A stretch of 64,000 nt of DNA from Acidobacteria bacterium Ga0077551 (GTDB taxonomy: Bacteria; Pseudomonadota; Alphaproteobacteria; Caulobacterales; Hyphomonadaceae): positions 124,001 to 188,000 of the forward strand of contig LNFC01000022.1 in NCBI GenBank assembly GCA_001464545.1. Direction: 5' to 3'. The notes beneath the pieces were generated by a model that worked only from the letters and a program-made list of their open reading frames with translations, searched no databases and had not been told where the DNA came from. Shown here piece by piece: positions 44,840 through 54,353 of the stretch. The position numbers and the translations under genes are program-made. Within the stretch, counting starts at the first letter, position 1; every line of letters begins with the position of its first letter.

Positions 44840-45301
44840 ATGATCCGTCCGTTTCTGGCAGGCGCCGTTTTCCTGTTCGCCGCGGCCTGCGCCAGCGCGC
44901 CGGACGCGCTGACTGCGCAAAAGGAAGCGGCCGAAGCCGCCACCATCACGGCGCTGCTCAAGGCGCAGGACGCCGCCTGGAACGAAGGCGACATCGATGG
45001 CTTCATGAACGGCTACTGGCCGTCCGAAGAGTTGCGCTTCGCGTCCGGCGGCAATGTCGTGCGCGGGTATGAGGCGACGCTTGCACGCTACAAGGTGCGC
45101 TATCCCGGCCGGGAAGGGATGGGGGAGCTTTCGACCTCGGACTACGAGATCGACATCCTGTCCGAAGACGCCGCGATCGCCCATGGCAGCTGGAAGGTGA
45201 CGACCGCGGAGGGCAGCTCGGACGGTCTCTACACCCTGGTCCTGCGCAAGATGGACGGGCAGTGGCTGATCGTTTCCGATACGACCACCTTGTCCGATTA
45301 A
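44840..45301 (+). CDS. DUF4440/SnoaL-like lipoprotein
   Basis: A 153-residue predicted lipoprotein. The signal MIRPFLAGAVFLFAAAC has a lipobox with Cys17. The mature part is an NTF2-like fold of the DUF4440 type: LLKAQDAAWNEGDIDGFMNGYW, then GNVVRGYEATLARYKVRYPG and GSSDGLYTLVLRKMDGQWLIVSD. Members bind small ligands or act as immunity or stress factors; no specific function follows. The upstream in-frame start lacks a signal peptide and was rejected. Confidence 0.82.
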   Translation: MIRPFLAGAVFLFAAACASAPDALTAQKEAAEAATITALLKAQDAAWNEGDIDGFMNGYWPSEELRFASGGNVVRGYEATLARYKVRYPGREGMGELSTSDYEIDILSEDAAIAHGSWKVTTAEGSSDGLYTLVLRKMDGQWLIVSDTTTLSD

Positions 45302-45388
45302 CACACCGCCAAATGCCGGGTTGGCAGGCGCCGCGGCTCAGGGCAAACCTCGCCCGGCAGCCTTGCCCTGGAAAAGGAAACCGCCCGA

Positions 45389-46369
45389 ATGGCGCGCGCA
45401 ACACTGGACTACGAAACTAGCAATTCCGCCGTCGAAGCCTTCCTCGAGCTTCCCTGGGTCCGCACGGCGATCACTTCGCTGATCATCTTCAACGCTCTCG
45501 TCCTGGGGGTCCTCACCTACCGCGAGACCTTGTCGCCCGGCATGGTGTCGCTGTTCGAGTTTCTCGATGCTGCCATAACCTGGCTGTTCGTCGCCGAACT
45601 TGCGCTCAAGCTCTACGTCTACCGGTTCCAGTTCTTCAAGGAAGGCTGGAACGTGTTCGACTTCCTGGTCATCGGCGTCTCGCTGATCCCGGGGGCGTCG
45701 GCCTTCACCGTGCTGCGGGCGCTCCGTGTGCTGAGGGTGCTGCGCCTGCTGCGCTTCGTGCCGATGATGAAGCGGATCACCGAGGCGCTGCTGAAGTCGA
45801 TCCCCGGCATGGGCGCCATCCTCGCGGTGATCCTGCTGGTCATCTATGTCGGCGCCGTGATGGCCACCAACATGTACGGCAACACGGTCAATGCCGACGT
45901 GCACGAGATGTTCGGCACATTGCCGGACTCCGCGTTGACGCTGTTCCAGCTGATGACGATGGATGGCTGGTCGGACATGCTCGACACGGTGACCGAGGAC
46001 GGCCATCCCTATGCCTGGATATTCTTCCTGATCTTCATCTTCGTAGGCAGCTTTGCGATCCTGAACCTGTTCATCGCGCTGATTGTCGAAGCGTTGACCG
46101 CCGAGCAGAAAGCCGCGCTGGGCGAGCAGATCGAGAATCTCGGCGTCGCGATGGAAGAGCGGCTGCAGGATGCGCCGGTCTCGGCCGAGGTGACCTGCGC
46201 CATCGAGGAGATCCGCGCCCGCGACGAACTGATCGAGGATCAGCTGGAGCACGTGGAAGAAGGGCTCGAGGATGCCGAAACCGACCGGGTCGAGATGATG
46301 AAACTGCTGCTCGAGATGCGCGGCGAGATCCAGTCCCTGAAGGCGATGCTGGCGGCGCGGGGCAGCTGA
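45389..46369 (+). CDS. Voltage-gated cation channel (NaChBac/CavMr-like)
   Basis: A 326-residue, six-helix voltage-gated channel that would form homotetramers. The S4 sensor has arginines every third residue (R110, R113, R116, R119, R122 in TVLRALRVLRVLRLLRF). The pore has TLFQLMTMDGWSD, with filter residues T190-M-D-G-W-S-D196, and S6 is FFLIFIFVGSFAILNLFIALI. A long C-terminal Glu-rich coiled coil (about 238-326) should assemble the tetramer. Sodium-selective bacterial channels have TLESWS; here the fourth position is Gly and an acidic residue follows Trp-Ser, which suggests altered, perhaps calcium, selectivity. Confidence 0.9.
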   Translation: MARATLDYETSNSAVEAFLELPWVRTAITSLIIFNALVLGVLTYRETLSPGMVSLFEFLDAAITWLFVAELALKLYVYRFQFFKEGWNVFDFLVIGVSLIPGASAFTVLRALRVLRVLRLLRFVPMMKRITEALLKSIPGMGAILAVILLVIYVGAVMATNMYGNTVNADVHEMFGTLPDSALTLFQLMTMDGWSDMLDTVTEDGHPYAWIFFLIFIFVGSFAILNLFIALIVEALTAEQKAALGEQIENLGVAMEERLQDAPVSAEVTCAIEEIRARDELIEDQLEHVEEGLEDAETDRVEMMKLLLEMRGEIQSLKAMLAARGS

Positions 46370-46521
46370 ACGCCTCGTTTTGTATGGGGCGCGCGACACG
46401 CAACCGCCTGCCGGGTGAACAAGGTTTAATCTGCCGGGAGGCGCGTTGAGCTTTGCTCACGCGTCTTTGAAAGGGGAGCGCTGTCCAAACGGGCGGGCAA
46501 CCTGCTATAGAAGATAAGACC

Positions 46522-47229
46522 ATGAGCCTCTGGACCAACCTTCTAAGCAGTGGCCGGCGCCTTTTCGAAAGCGGACCCGAGCCCGATATCGATAGCGCCG
46601 GGGCGGACGGCTGCGCGCCGGATCCCAACGATGTGGGCTTTACCGCCGCCGTGGTCGGGCTCGGCGCCAAGATGGCTGCGGCAGACGGTCTGGTTAGCGA
46701 CCAGGAAATCATGACCTTCGCGCGCGTCTTCCGGGCCCCGCCCGAGGAGGCCGAAAACGTCCGCCGAGTGTTTATGCTCGCGCGCCAGACCGTGCGCGGC
46801 TACGAAGCCTATGCCCGCCGGATCGGCAAGCGCTACCATGACCGCCCCTGCCTGCTCGAAGGCGTGCTGGACGGCCTGTTCCAGATCGCCGGCGCCGACG
46901 GTGTCGTGACTGATTCAGAACTCGTTTACCTGCAGAATGTCTCGGATGCCTTCGGGTTTGACCGCACGACCTTCCGCCGCATCCGCGCCACCCACCTCGG
47001 GCCGGAACGCGACGATCCGTACCATATCCTCGGTGTCGCCCACGACGCCGAGTTCCCGGACATCCGCACCGCCTACCGCCGCCTGATGGCCGACCACCAT
47101 CCGGACCGGATCATCCAGATGGGCGCCCCGCGCGAGTTCGAGGACGCCGCCCATACCAAGGCGGCAGCGATCACGGCCGCCTACGCGCGCATCCGGGCCG
47201 AGCGCGGCCTGCTTGTGCGCCAGGACTGA
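46522..47229 (+). CDS. TerB-DnaJ (DjlA-like) co-chaperone
   Basis: A 235-residue protein with an N-terminal TerB-like helical domain (VGLGAKMAAADGLVSDQEIMTFARVF, in outline, and LFQIAGADGVVTDSELVYLQ) and a C-terminal J-domain (DPYHILGVAHDAEFPDIRTAYRRL then DHHPDRI with the HPD tripeptide). The order matches DjlA, which activates DnaK. Unlike E. coli DjlA it has no membrane segment at the N-terminus. It is probably a cytosolic J-protein. Confidence 0.9.
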   Translation: MSLWTNLLSSGRRLFESGPEPDIDSAGADGCAPDPNDVGFTAAVVGLGAKMAAADGLVSDQEIMTFARVFRAPPEEAENVRRVFMLARQTVRGYEAYARRIGKRYHDRPCLLEGVLDGLFQIAGADGVVTDSELVYLQNVSDAFGFDRTTFRRIRATHLGPERDDPYHILGVAHDAEFPDIRTAYRRLMADHHPDRIIQMGAPREFEDAAHTKAAAITAAYARIRAERGLLVRQD

Positions 47230-47329
47230 CCAGTCCTTGGTCAACGCGGAATCGTGAACGCCTGTCGCAGTCACCGGCGTTGACGCGCCGCCATGATGCA
47301 GCCATCTTGGTAGCTGATCGTGAGGCTCA

Positions 47330-47602
47330 ATGGACCAGACCCTTCCTCCTTCCCGTTCGCCCGGCTTGCTGGCTTCGCTTCGCGCGGGCCTTGGATTTGT
47401 GGCGCAGCTGCTGATCGGCGCCCTGCTGATCTTCGTGGCGAGCGCGGTGGCCATGATGACCGCCTTTGCGGGGTTGATGATCGCCGGCGCCGCGCTGCTG
47501 CTGCGCTACGCCGCGGTGCGCCAGCCCGTTCCCGTCCGGGTCAAGGATGCCCCGGTCACGCTCCAGGCCCGCCGCACGCCGCGCGGCTGGACAGTCGAGT
47601 AG
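47330..47602 (+). CDS. Small membrane protein of unknown function
   Basis: A 90-residue protein with two hydrophobic helices (GFVAQLLIGALLIFVASAVAMM and FAGLMIAGAALLLRYAAV) and a short basic tail (VTLQARRTPRGWTVE). I recognise no family. The ATG is in a good context upstream of idi, from which it is separated by about 75 bases that contain a promoter-like sequence. Confidence 0.65.
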   Translation: MDQTLPPSRSPGLLASLRAGLGFVAQLLIGALLIFVASAVAMMTAFAGLMIAGAALLLRYAAVRQPVPVRVKDAPVTLQARRTPRGWTVE

Positions 47603-47626
47603 CTTTCTTCCGGAAAACACCTGAGT

Positions 47627-47655
47627 TTGACCCTGGTACCGGGGAACACTAGGTT
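47627..47655 (+). promoter_or_regulatory. Promoter-like sequence ahead of idi
   Basis: TTGACC and TAGGTT are spaced by 17 bases, ending about 22 bases before the idi start. The fit to a sigma-70 promoter is moderate. Confidence 0.3.
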
Positions 47656-47677
47656 TGTCCGCTGAGGAGCATCCCGC

Positions 47678-48217
47678 GTGACAGACGAATTCGAGCAAGT
47701 GATCCTGGTCGACGAGGCGGATGAAGCGCTCCGCGACGGCGACAAGTGGCAGATCCATCAGGACGGCTTGCTTCACCGTGCCTTCTCGATCTTCGTGTTC
47801 AATGCCGCCGGCGAATGCCTCATCCAGCAGCGCGCGAACGGGAAGTACCACTCTGCCGCCAAGTGGGCGAACTCGTGCTGCGGCCATCCGCGGCCCGGCG
47901 AGGCCACCAGCGCCGCCGCCGCGCGCCGCCTGGAAGAGGAAGTTGGCCTGCGCGTGCCGCTGACCTTCGGTTTCAAGAGCCGCTACGTCGCCTATCTCGA
48001 CAATGACATGATCGAGAACGAGATCCCTCACCTCTATTTCGGCCGCACCGATGCGCCGCCGGTGCTCAATCCGGATGAGGTCCAGGCGGTCAAATGGGTC
48101 ACCCTCGAAGCGCTCGCAAAAGATATCGCGCACGCACCGGAACGATATGCGGCCTGGCTGCGTCATTACATCGAGGTACACCCGGCTGAACTTGCCGAAT
48201 GGCGCAGCCGGGTTTGA
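47678..48217 (+). CDS. idi: Isopentenyl-diphosphate delta-isomerase type I
   Basis: Nudix-fold isomerase of 179 residues that interconverts IPP and DMAPP, feeding GGPP for carotenoids and the bacteriochlorophyll phytyl tail. The catalytic Cys is in WANSCCGHPRPGE and the metal-binding Glu in AAARRLEEEVGL. QIHQDGLLHRAFSIFVFN is also typical. Type I idi often sits in or beside photosynthesis gene clusters, and here it is about 750 bases ahead of bchI. A small stem (GCAGCC / GGCTGC) covers its stop codon region. Confidence 0.95.
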   Translation: MTDEFEQVILVDEADEALRDGDKWQIHQDGLLHRAFSIFVFNAAGECLIQQRANGKYHSAAKWANSCCGHPRPGEATSAAAARRLEEEVGLRVPLTFGFKSRYVAYLDNDMIENEIPHLYFGRTDAPPVLNPDEVQAVKWVTLEALAKDIAHAPERYAAWLRHYIEVHPAELAEWRSRV

Positions 48218-48245
48218 TGGCTGCATAATTCCGGTGGAGTAAGCC

Positions 48246-48273
48246 TTGGCGTTGCCCCCGCCCGGTCTATACT
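48246..48273 (+). promoter_or_regulatory. Promoter of the lipoprotein cytochrome c gene
   Basis: TTGGCG, a 16-base spacer and TATACT form a good sigma-70 type promoter about 30 bases before the start codon. Confidence 0.4.
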
Positions 48274-48303
48274 GACCAATCCAGCATTCTGTGGAGGAAA
48301 CAA

Positions 48304-48834
48304 ATGCGATTCGACACCAAGCGTCTTTCCCTGGCGATGGCTTCCGGCCTCGCTCTCGCCCTCGCAGCTTGCGGCGGCTCTGAAACTTCAGCACCCGCAC
48401 CCGCGGCTGCGCCGGCCGCTGAGCCGGCTCCCGTCGAGGCCGCGCCCGTCGAGGCGCCCCCGGTTGAAACGCCCGCACCGACCGAAGCTGCTGCGCCTGC
48501 AGCGGGCGGCACGGACTACGCGTCCTACACCGGCGACGCCGCCAAGGGTAAGCGCGTCTTTGCGCAGTGCATGACCTGCCATGCCGTTGCCGAAGGCCGC
48601 AACAATGTCGGCCCGTCGCTGTTCGGCATCGTAGGCCGCGTCTCTGGCACCGTTCCGGGCTTCAAGTATTCCGACGCCAACTTGAACTCCAACGTCACCT
48701 GGACCGAAGAAAACCTCTTCGTTTACCTTGAGAAACCCACCGAGTTCATTCCGGGCACGATCATGGCCTTCCCTGGCCTTCGCAATCCGCAGGACCGCGC
48801 GGACGTGATCGCCTACCTGAAGAACCCGACCTGA
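48304..48834 (+). CDS. Lipoprotein cytochrome c with Ala/Pro/Glu linker
   Basis: A 176-residue class I c-type cytochrome tethered to the membrane. The signal peptide ends in a lipobox (LALAACGG) rather than a normal cleavage site. A flexible linker of about 45 residues rich in Ala, Pro and Glu (residues 25-70) leads to a compact heme domain with [24 protein letters not shown] and an axial-Met candidate in GTIMAFPGL. The globular part resembles cytochrome c2/c550. Placed between idi and bchI, it could shuttle electrons from the bc1 complex to the reaction centre or an oxidase. That role is inference. Confidence 0.9.
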   Translation: MRFDTKRLSLAMASGLALALAACGGSETSAPAPAAAPAAEPAPVEAAPVEAPPVETPAPTEAAAPAAGGTDYASYTGDAAKGKRVFAQCMTCHAVAEGRNNVGPSLFGIVGRVSGTVPGFKYSDANLNSNVTWTEENLFVYLEKPTEFIPGTIMAFPGLRNPQDRADVIAYLKNPT

Positions 48835-48872
48835 TCCGGCTCGCCTCACGGGCGAGTCTGCAGAAGACAAAG

Positions 48873-48905
48873 AGCCGCCAGAGGATTTCCTCTGGCGGCT
48901 TTTCT
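48873..48905 (+). terminator. Intrinsic terminator after the cytochrome c gene
   Basis: AGCCGCCAGAGG and CCTCTGGCGGCT pair perfectly and are followed by TTTTCTT. It insulates the cytochrome gene from the bchI operon, whose promoter region starts immediately after. Confidence 0.88.
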
Positions 48906-48948
48906 TATGCAAAGCTTTGACATAGGCTTGTGTCTACCGTCGTTTACA
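48905..48948 (+). promoter_or_regulatory. Tandem PpsR/CrtJ-type sites upstream of bchI
   Basis: The site TGTC-TACCGTCGTT-TACA (48931-48948) fits the PpsR/CrtJ consensus TGT-N12-ACA. Eight bases upstream a degenerate partner ends in TTTGACA (48905-48922), the same arrangement in which CrtJ binds cooperatively in Rhodobacter capsulatus. A TTGACA -35 overlaps the upstream half. Confidence 0.65.
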
Positions 48949-48970
48949 CTTTTCGCATTGGACCTGCGTC

Positions 48971-49984
48971 TTGGCCATCTTCCCCTTCGTTGCAATTGTT
49001 GGCCAGGAATCCCTGAAAGACGCCCTGCTGATGTCAGCCGTCGAGCCCTCGATCGGCGGTGTGCTGGCGCTGGGCGACCGTGGTACCGGCAAGTCGACCG
49101 CGATCCGGGCCCTTGCGGCCCTGCTGCCAGAAATCGAAGTCGTGCGCGGCTGCCCTTACCGCTGCCTGCCCTCTGCCGCGGCCGGACTGTGCGGGGTGTG
49201 CGACCGCAAGGAAGCGCAAGTCTCCGAGAAGATCGCGGCGCCGGTCGTCGACTTGCCGCTCGGCGCGACCGAAGACCGGGTGGTCGGCGCGCTGGATCTC
49301 GAACGCGCGCTCTCCAAGGGCGAGAAGCGCTTCGAGCCGGGCCTGCTCGCCCGCGCCAATCGCGGCTTTCTCTATATCGATGAAGTGAACCTGCTCGACG
49401 ACCATCTCGTGGACCTGTTGCTCGATGTGGCTGCGTCCGGCGAGAACGTGGTCGAGCGCGAAGGCCTCTCCGTCCGCCACCCGGCGAAGTTCGTGCTGGT
49501 CGGCAGCGGCAACCCGGAGGAGGGGGACCTGCGCCCGCAACTGCTGGACCGGTTCGGCCTCTGCGTGGACGTGCGCACCTCGACCGACCTTGCAGAGCGG
49601 ATGGAAATCGTCCGCCGCCGCGACACGTTCGAACAGGACCCCGCCGCCTTCATCAAGGAATGGTCGCGCAAGACAAGCGCGCTGCGCAAGCGCGTCGTCG
49701 AGGCGCGCGCCCGCGTGCAGACCGTCACCCTGCCGGATGCGGTTCTGGCGAAAGCCGTCGAGCTTTGCCTGACGCTCGGCGCCGACGGCCTGCGCGGCGA
49801 GCTGACCCTGATGCGCGCCGCAAGGGCCCGCGCGGCGCTGTCCGGTGAAACGCAGGTCTCCATGGAGACGCTGAAATCGGTCGCCCCGCTGGCGCTGCGC
49901 CACCGGCTTCGCAAGGATCCGCTGGATGATACCGATGCGGGCATCCGCGTCGAGCGTGCGGTCTCGGAGGTGTTCGTGTCGTGA
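48971..49984 (+). CDS. bchI: Magnesium chelatase subunit I
   Basis: AAA+ ATPase subunit of Mg-chelatase, which inserts Mg2+ into protoporphyrin IX as the first committed step to bacteriochlorophyll. The 337-residue protein has Walker [13 protein letters not shown] (Lys about 41), Walker [15 protein letters not shown] and the arginine-rich [17 protein letters not shown]. It starts with TTG ([13 protein letters not shown]), as no ATG or GTG lies in frame nearby. The bchD gene overlaps by four bases (GTGA). It is the first gene of bchI-bchD-bchO-crtI under a predicted PpsR-type operator. Confidence 0.96.
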   Translation: MAIFPFVAIVGQESLKDALLMSAVEPSIGGVLALGDRGTGKSTAIRALAALLPEIEVVRGCPYRCLPSAAAGLCGVCDRKEAQVSEKIAAPVVDLPLGATEDRVVGALDLERALSKGEKRFEPGLLARANRGFLYIDEVNLLDDHLVDLLLDVAASGENVVEREGLSVRHPAKFVLVGSGNPEEGDLRPQLLDRFGLCVDVRTSTDLAERMEIVRRRDTFEQDPAAFIKEWSRKTSALRKRVVEARARVQTVTLPDAVLAKAVELCLTLGADGLRGELTLMRAARARAALSGETQVSMETLKSVAPLALRHRLRKDPLDDTDAGIRVERAVSEVFVS

Positions 49985-51789
49985 ACCCCGCCGCTGCGCC
50001 GCCCACGGACCGGCAGGCCAGCCGGGAAGCTTTCGAGCGGATGGACGCGGCGCGTTGGGGACAGGCCGACCTGGCGGCGGCCTTGCTGGCGCTGATGCCG
50101 CTCCGGCTGAAAGGCGCCGTGTTTGACGGCGCGGCGCCTGAACTCGCAGGCCTGCTGCAGGACCGGCTGACCCAGCGGCTCGGCAATGGCGCCTTGCTGC
50201 ACCGGATGCCGGTCTCGATCACCGACGACCGCCTGATCGGCGGGCTGGACCTTGCCGCAACACTCGCTGCGGGCCGCCCGGTTGCCGAAACCGGATTGCT
50301 TGCCCGCGCCGATGGCGGCGTGCTGATTGTTCCGATGGCGGAGCGTCTGCCGGGCCGCGCGGCGGCCCAGCTCGCCCGCGTCATCGATACCGGCGAAGTG
50401 GAAACCGAACGCGACGGGCTTTCCCTGCGTGCGCCTGCAAACTTCGTCACGCTCGCCTTTGCCGACCCGGACGAGCCGGGCGAACTGCTGCCCGCAGGCC
50501 TCGGAGACCGGCTGGCCTTCGGATTGTCCCTATACGGCGTATCGCCCGCCCGGCCGAGGCCGGAAACACTGAGCCCCGCCATAGTCGACGCGGCGCGCGC
50601 GAAGCTGCGCTGGGTCTCGGTGCCGGATGCAATTATGGACGCGCTGATCGATGCGGCCTTGCGGCTCGGCATCCGCTCGCTGCGCGCGCCCGCTTTCTGC
50701 CTGGCCGCTGCGCGCGGCATCGCCGCGCTGGCCGGCCGCGACGAGGTGACCGATGCCGACGCTTCGCTCGCCGCCGAACTTGTTTATGCGAGCCGTGCGA
50801 ATGTGCTGATCGACCGGAGTGAGCCGTCAGCGCCGCCGCCGGAACCGCCGGAGCCGGGCGACGAGAATACCGACGATGCCTCGCGCCCGCAGCCGGAACC
50901 CGATGAGCTGACCGAACTATTGGTCGAGGCGGTGCGCGTGCGCGTCTCGCTCGACATGGCCGCCCGCGCCCGCACCACGCGCCAGCGCAGCCGCCAGCGC
51001 AGCCGCCAGGAAGTGCCGCCCGGCAAATCCGGCGACATGGTGGACTCGCGCCGGCGGGGCAGCCGCATCGGCGCGCGTGCCGGCGACCCGCGCCGCGATG
51101 GCCGCCTTGATCTTCTCTCGACCCTTCGAACCGCCGCGCCCTGGCAACGCATCCGCGAGGCGCCGGCCGGCGGCGCCGTGATTTCCGTGCGCGCCAGCGA
51201 TTTCCGCGTGAAACGCTTCCGCCACCGCAGCGAAGCGGTGGTGATCTTCGTCGTCGATGCGTCCGGCTCCTCGGCGATGAACCGGCTCGCCGATGCGAAA
51301 GGCGCGATCGAACTCCTGCTCAGCGGTTGCTATTCGCGCCGCGAATCCGTTGCGCTGATCGCCTTCCGCAAGGAAGGCGCCGACCTGCTGCTTCCGCCGA
51401 CGCGGTCGCTGACGCGCGTCAAACGCTCGCTGTCGCGCCTGCCCGGCGGCGGCGGCACGCCGCTGGCGGCGGGCATTGCAGCCGCGGCGCAGCTGGTGCG
51501 GATCGAGCGGCGCAAACGCAAGGCGCCGCATGTCGTGTTCCTGTCGGACGGGCAGGGCAATATCGCGCTCGATGGCAGTCCGGGTCGCGAGCGCGCCGCC
51601 GAGGATGCGCGCGACATGGCGCGGCGGCTGAAATCCCTGCAGGAGCCCGTCCTGTTCTTCGACATTTCCAAACGCCCCAGCGCGCAGGCCGAAATGATCA
51701 GTACAGAGATGGGCGCGATCTACCGCCCCTTGCCCGTCGCCGACGCCGCCCGCGTCTCGCGCGATGTGCGCAGCCTGCTGCTGGAGTAG
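49981..51789 (+). CDS. bchD: Magnesium chelatase subunit D
   Basis: Platform subunit of Mg-chelatase, 602 residues. The N-terminal half is a degenerate AAA domain without a P-loop ([34 protein letters not shown]). An acidic Pro-rich linker ([15 protein letters not shown]) follows, then a C-terminal vWA domain with MIDAS sequence [33 protein letters not shown] and [11 protein letters not shown]. The GTG start overlaps the bchI stop. It forms a ring with BchI that engages BchH, which is not in this window. Confidence 0.96.
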   Translation: MNPAAAPPTDRQASREAFERMDAARWGQADLAAALLALMPLRLKGAVFDGAAPELAGLLQDRLTQRLGNGALLHRMPVSITDDRLIGGLDLAATLAAGRPVAETGLLARADGGVLIVPMAERLPGRAAAQLARVIDTGEVETERDGLSLRAPANFVTLAFADPDEPGELLPAGLGDRLAFGLSLYGVSPARPRPETLSPAIVDAARAKLRWVSVPDAIMDALIDAALRLGIRSLRAPAFCLAAARGIAALAGRDEVTDADASLAAELVYASRANVLIDRSEPSAPPPEPPEPGDENTDDASRPQPEPDELTELLVEAVRVRVSLDMAARARTTRQRSRQRSRQEVPPGKSGDMVDSRRRGSRIGARAGDPRRDGRLDLLSTLRTAAPWQRIREAPAGGAVISVRASDFRVKRFRHRSEAVVIFVVDASGSSAMNRLADAKGAIELLLSGCYSRRESVALIAFRKEGADLLLPPTRSLTRVKRSLSRLPGGGGTPLAAGIAAAAQLVRIERRKRKAPHVVFLSDGQGNIALDGSPGRERAAEDARDMARRLKSLQEPVLFFDISKRPSAQAEMISTEMGAIYRPLPVADAARVSRDVRSLLLE

Positions 51790-51794
51790 CGCCC

Positions 51795-52694
51795 GTGGCC
51801 AAGGGACTGGACTGGGCAACAGACAGCAGGGATTGGCCGAACCGCGCGCACAGCCGCTTCGTCGAGGCGGCCACGACCCGCTGGCACGTGCAGCGCGCAG
51901 GCAAGGGGGAGCACGTCCTGCTGCTTCACGGCACCGGCGCCTCGACGCATTCCTGGGCCGGCCTGCTCCCGCTGCTCGCCGCCCGCTTCGACACGCTGGC
52001 TGTGGACCTTCCGGGCCACGGCTTTACGCAGAGCCTCAGGCGCCTCGATTCCTCGCTACCCGGAATGGTGCGTGCGCTGAAGGCCTTGCTGACGCAGGAA
52101 TCGTTCAGGCCTTCCCTGATCATCGGCCATTCCGCCGGCGCCGCCATCGCGGTGCGGCTCGCGCCGGAACTTGACCCGCGCCCTCGCGGCACGGTGTCGA
52201 TCAATGGCGCGCTGAAGCCCTTCGGCGGCCCGGCCGCGCTGATTGCGCCGGTGATGGCGAAGGCGCTGGCGATCAATCCGTTCGTGTCGCGCGCGCTCGC
52301 AAGAGGCGGGCGCTACCCGTCCCGCGTCGCGCGTCTGATCGAAGGCACCGGCTCCCGTCCGGGAGCGAACTATCTCGAATTCTATGGCCGCCTGTTCGCT
52401 AATCCCCGCCATGTCGCCGGCACCTTGTCGATGATGGCGAACTGGGATGTCTCCGGCGTCATGGCGCCGTTCGAGCGCGCCAGCCTGCGCCTGCACCAGA
52501 TCGTGGGCCTGAACGACCGCGCTGTACCGCCCGAGGATGCCGAGGCGTTGGCGCGGCGCTACAACGGCGCCAGCCTCGAGCGCATGCCGGGCCTCGGCCA
52601 TCTCGCGCATGAGGAAGACGCCGCCCGCGTCGCGGCCTCGATCTTCTCCGCTTTCGCAAGCGCCGAACTGCCAGCCCGGAAATCCGGTACATGA
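51795..52694 (+). CDS. bchO: Alpha/beta hydrolase BchO
   Basis: A 299-residue alpha/beta hydrolase that follows bchD in photosynthesis clusters; it is proposed to assist Mg-chelatase, but its reaction is not established. The nucleophile motif is IIGHSAGAAIAVRL, the oxyanion area is VLLLHGTGASTHSWAGLL, and LGHLAHEEDA carries the histidine. The GTG start lies six bases after the bchD stop, so it is cotranscribed. Longer in-frame starts fall within bchD. Confidence 0.93.
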   Translation: MAKGLDWATDSRDWPNRAHSRFVEAATTRWHVQRAGKGEHVLLLHGTGASTHSWAGLLPLLAARFDTLAVDLPGHGFTQSLRRLDSSLPGMVRALKALLTQESFRPSLIIGHSAGAAIAVRLAPELDPRPRGTVSINGALKPFGGPAALIAPVMAKALAINPFVSRALARGGRYPSRVARLIEGTGSRPGANYLEFYGRLFANPRHVAGTLSMMANWDVSGVMAPFERASLRLHQIVGLNDRAVPPEDAEALARRYNGASLERMPGLGHLAHEEDAARVAASIFSAFASAELPARKSGT

Positions 52695-52724
52695 AAAAGC
52701 GTGACGAATGCGCGGCGCGCTCCA

Positions 52725-52742
52725 TGTCACTGCAGCCTGACG
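52725..52742 (+). promoter_or_regulatory. Degenerate PpsR-like site ahead of crtI
   Basis: TGTC-ACTGCAGCCT-GACG matches the PpsR half-sites except for the last base (GACG for GACA). It lies in the 118-base gap between bchO and crtI. The tandem partner seen at other cluster promoters is absent, so this one is less certain. Confidence 0.35.
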
Positions 52743-52812
52743 GATTTGCGGATCGCCCGCTGCCAGAGAGCGTCTGCGAACCGGACACGAGAAATGGAGG
52801 AAGCCCAGCACC

Positions 52813-54348
52813 ATGGACGGAATGACCCACCCTATCGAGCCAGACATTGAAGCCCCGCATGCGATTGTTATAGGGGCCGGTTTCGGTGGCTTGGCCGCTG
52901 CTGTCCGGTTGGGTGCGAAAGGCTACCGCGTGACGGTCTTTGACAAGCTGGATGCAGCGGGAGGCCGGGCCTACACGTTCCGGCAGGACGGGTTCACCTT
53001 TGATGCGGGGCCGACAATCCTGACAGCCCCGCATCTGTTCAACGAGCTCTGGGCGCTGTGTGGCCGCCGGCTGGAAGATGACATCACACTCAAGGCGATC
53101 AATCCGTTCTACCGCATCCGTTTTGATGATGGCTCCGTATTCGAGGCACATGCCGACGAAGACAAGACCCGTGCTGAAATCGCCAAGTTCGCCCCGGAAG
53201 ACGTGGCCGGATTTGACCGCTTCCTGAAAGCCAGCGAAGCCATTTTCGACGCAGCCTATACCCAGCTTGCGGAGGAACCTTTTCACCAGGTCTCGACCCT
53301 TCTGAAGGCGGCGCCGGACATGGTACGCCTTGGCGGCGTTCGCTGCGTCTATGCAAAGGTCTCGGACTACTTCTCGAACGAAAAGCTGCGCATCGCCTTT
53401 TCCTTCCATCCCCTGTTCATCGGCGGGGATCCATTCGAGGCAACATCCTATTATTGCCTGATATCGCATCTCGAACGGATATGGGGCGTCCATTACGCCA
53501 TCGGCGGCACGGGCGAACTGGTCCGGGGTCTCGTCAGCCTTATCGAAGGGCAGGGCAATACGCTGTGCCTCAAAACAGAAGTGGACGAGATACTCACGCA
53601 AGACGGCTGTGCGACGGGTGTGCGTCTCGCAAACGGCGACGTGATCGATTGCGACCTGGTGGTCTCCAACGCCGAAATCGGCTGGACCTATTCGAAACTG
53701 TTGCGCAACACCAAGCGCCGCGTCTGGACAGACCGAAAAATCGAAAAGGCGGACTATTCGATGAGTCTGTTCGTCTGGTATTTTGGAACCCGCCGGCAGT
53801 ACGAGGACTGCTACCACCACACGATTGTTCTCGGCCCACGCTATCGCGGCCTGCTGAAAGACATCTTCCGCAACAAGATTCTTGCGGAAGACTTCAGCCT
53901 TTATCTTCATCGTCCGACGGCAAACGATCCGTCGCTGGCGCCGCCAGGCTGCGACAGTTTCTATGTGCTGGCCCCGGTCCCGCACCTCGACTCCGGCACG
54001 GATTGGGAAGCGATGGCGGGCCCGTTCCGGGAGCGGGTTGCCGAGAGACTGGAAGCAACCGTGTTGCCGGGCCTGCGGCAGGAAATCGTCAGTGAGCGGC
54101 TGATGACGCCCCTCGATTTCCGCGACCGCCTGCTGTCGACAAAAGGCGCGGCTTTCGGACTGGAGCCGAAACTCCTGCAAAGCGCCTGGTTCCGTCCGCA
54201 CAATATCAGCGCCGACGTGAAGGGCCTCTATCTTGCGGGCGCCAGCACGCATCCCGGAGCCGGTGTGCCAAGCGTACTGTCGTCGGCAAAGGTCGTCGAC
54301 AAGCTGGTTCCGGAAGCCTCGCTTTGGCGAGCAAGCCAGCGCGCGTGA
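52813..54348 (+). CDS. crtI: Phytoene desaturase
   Basis: FAD-dependent carotenoid desaturase, 511 residues, converting phytoene to neurosporene or lycopene in the membrane. The dinucleotide-binding motif is IVIGAGFGGLAAAVRLGAKGY, in outline, followed by FDKLDAAGGRAYTF. The C-terminal signature is GLYLAGASTHPGAGVPSVL. The GAGG-containing ribosome-binding site is 10-12 bases upstream of the ATG. It follows bchO in the same direction and converges with crtD after five bases. In several photosynthesis clusters crtB follows directly; here three other genes lie between. Confidence 0.95.
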   Translation: MDGMTHPIEPDIEAPHAIVIGAGFGGLAAAVRLGAKGYRVTVFDKLDAAGGRAYTFRQDGFTFDAGPTILTAPHLFNELWALCGRRLEDDITLKAINPFYRIRFDDGSVFEAHADEDKTRAEIAKFAPEDVAGFDRFLKASEAIFDAAYTQLAEEPFHQVSTLLKAAPDMVRLGGVRCVYAKVSDYFSNEKLRIAFSFHPLFIGGDPFEATSYYCLISHLERIWGVHYAIGGTGELVRGLVSLIEGQGNTLCLKTEVDEILTQDGCATGVRLANGDVIDCDLVVSNAEIGWTYSKLLRNTKRRVWTDRKIEKADYSMSLFVWYFGTRRQYEDCYHHTIVLGPRYRGLLKDIFRNKILAEDFSLYLHRPTANDPSLAPPGCDSFYVLAPVPHLDSGTDWEAMAGPFRERVAERLEATVLPGLRQEIVSERLMTPLDFRDRLLSTKGAAFGLEPKLLQSAWFRPHNISADVKGLYLAGASTHPGAGVPSVLSSAKVVDKLVPEASLWRASQRA

Positions 54349-54353
54349 GAGTG

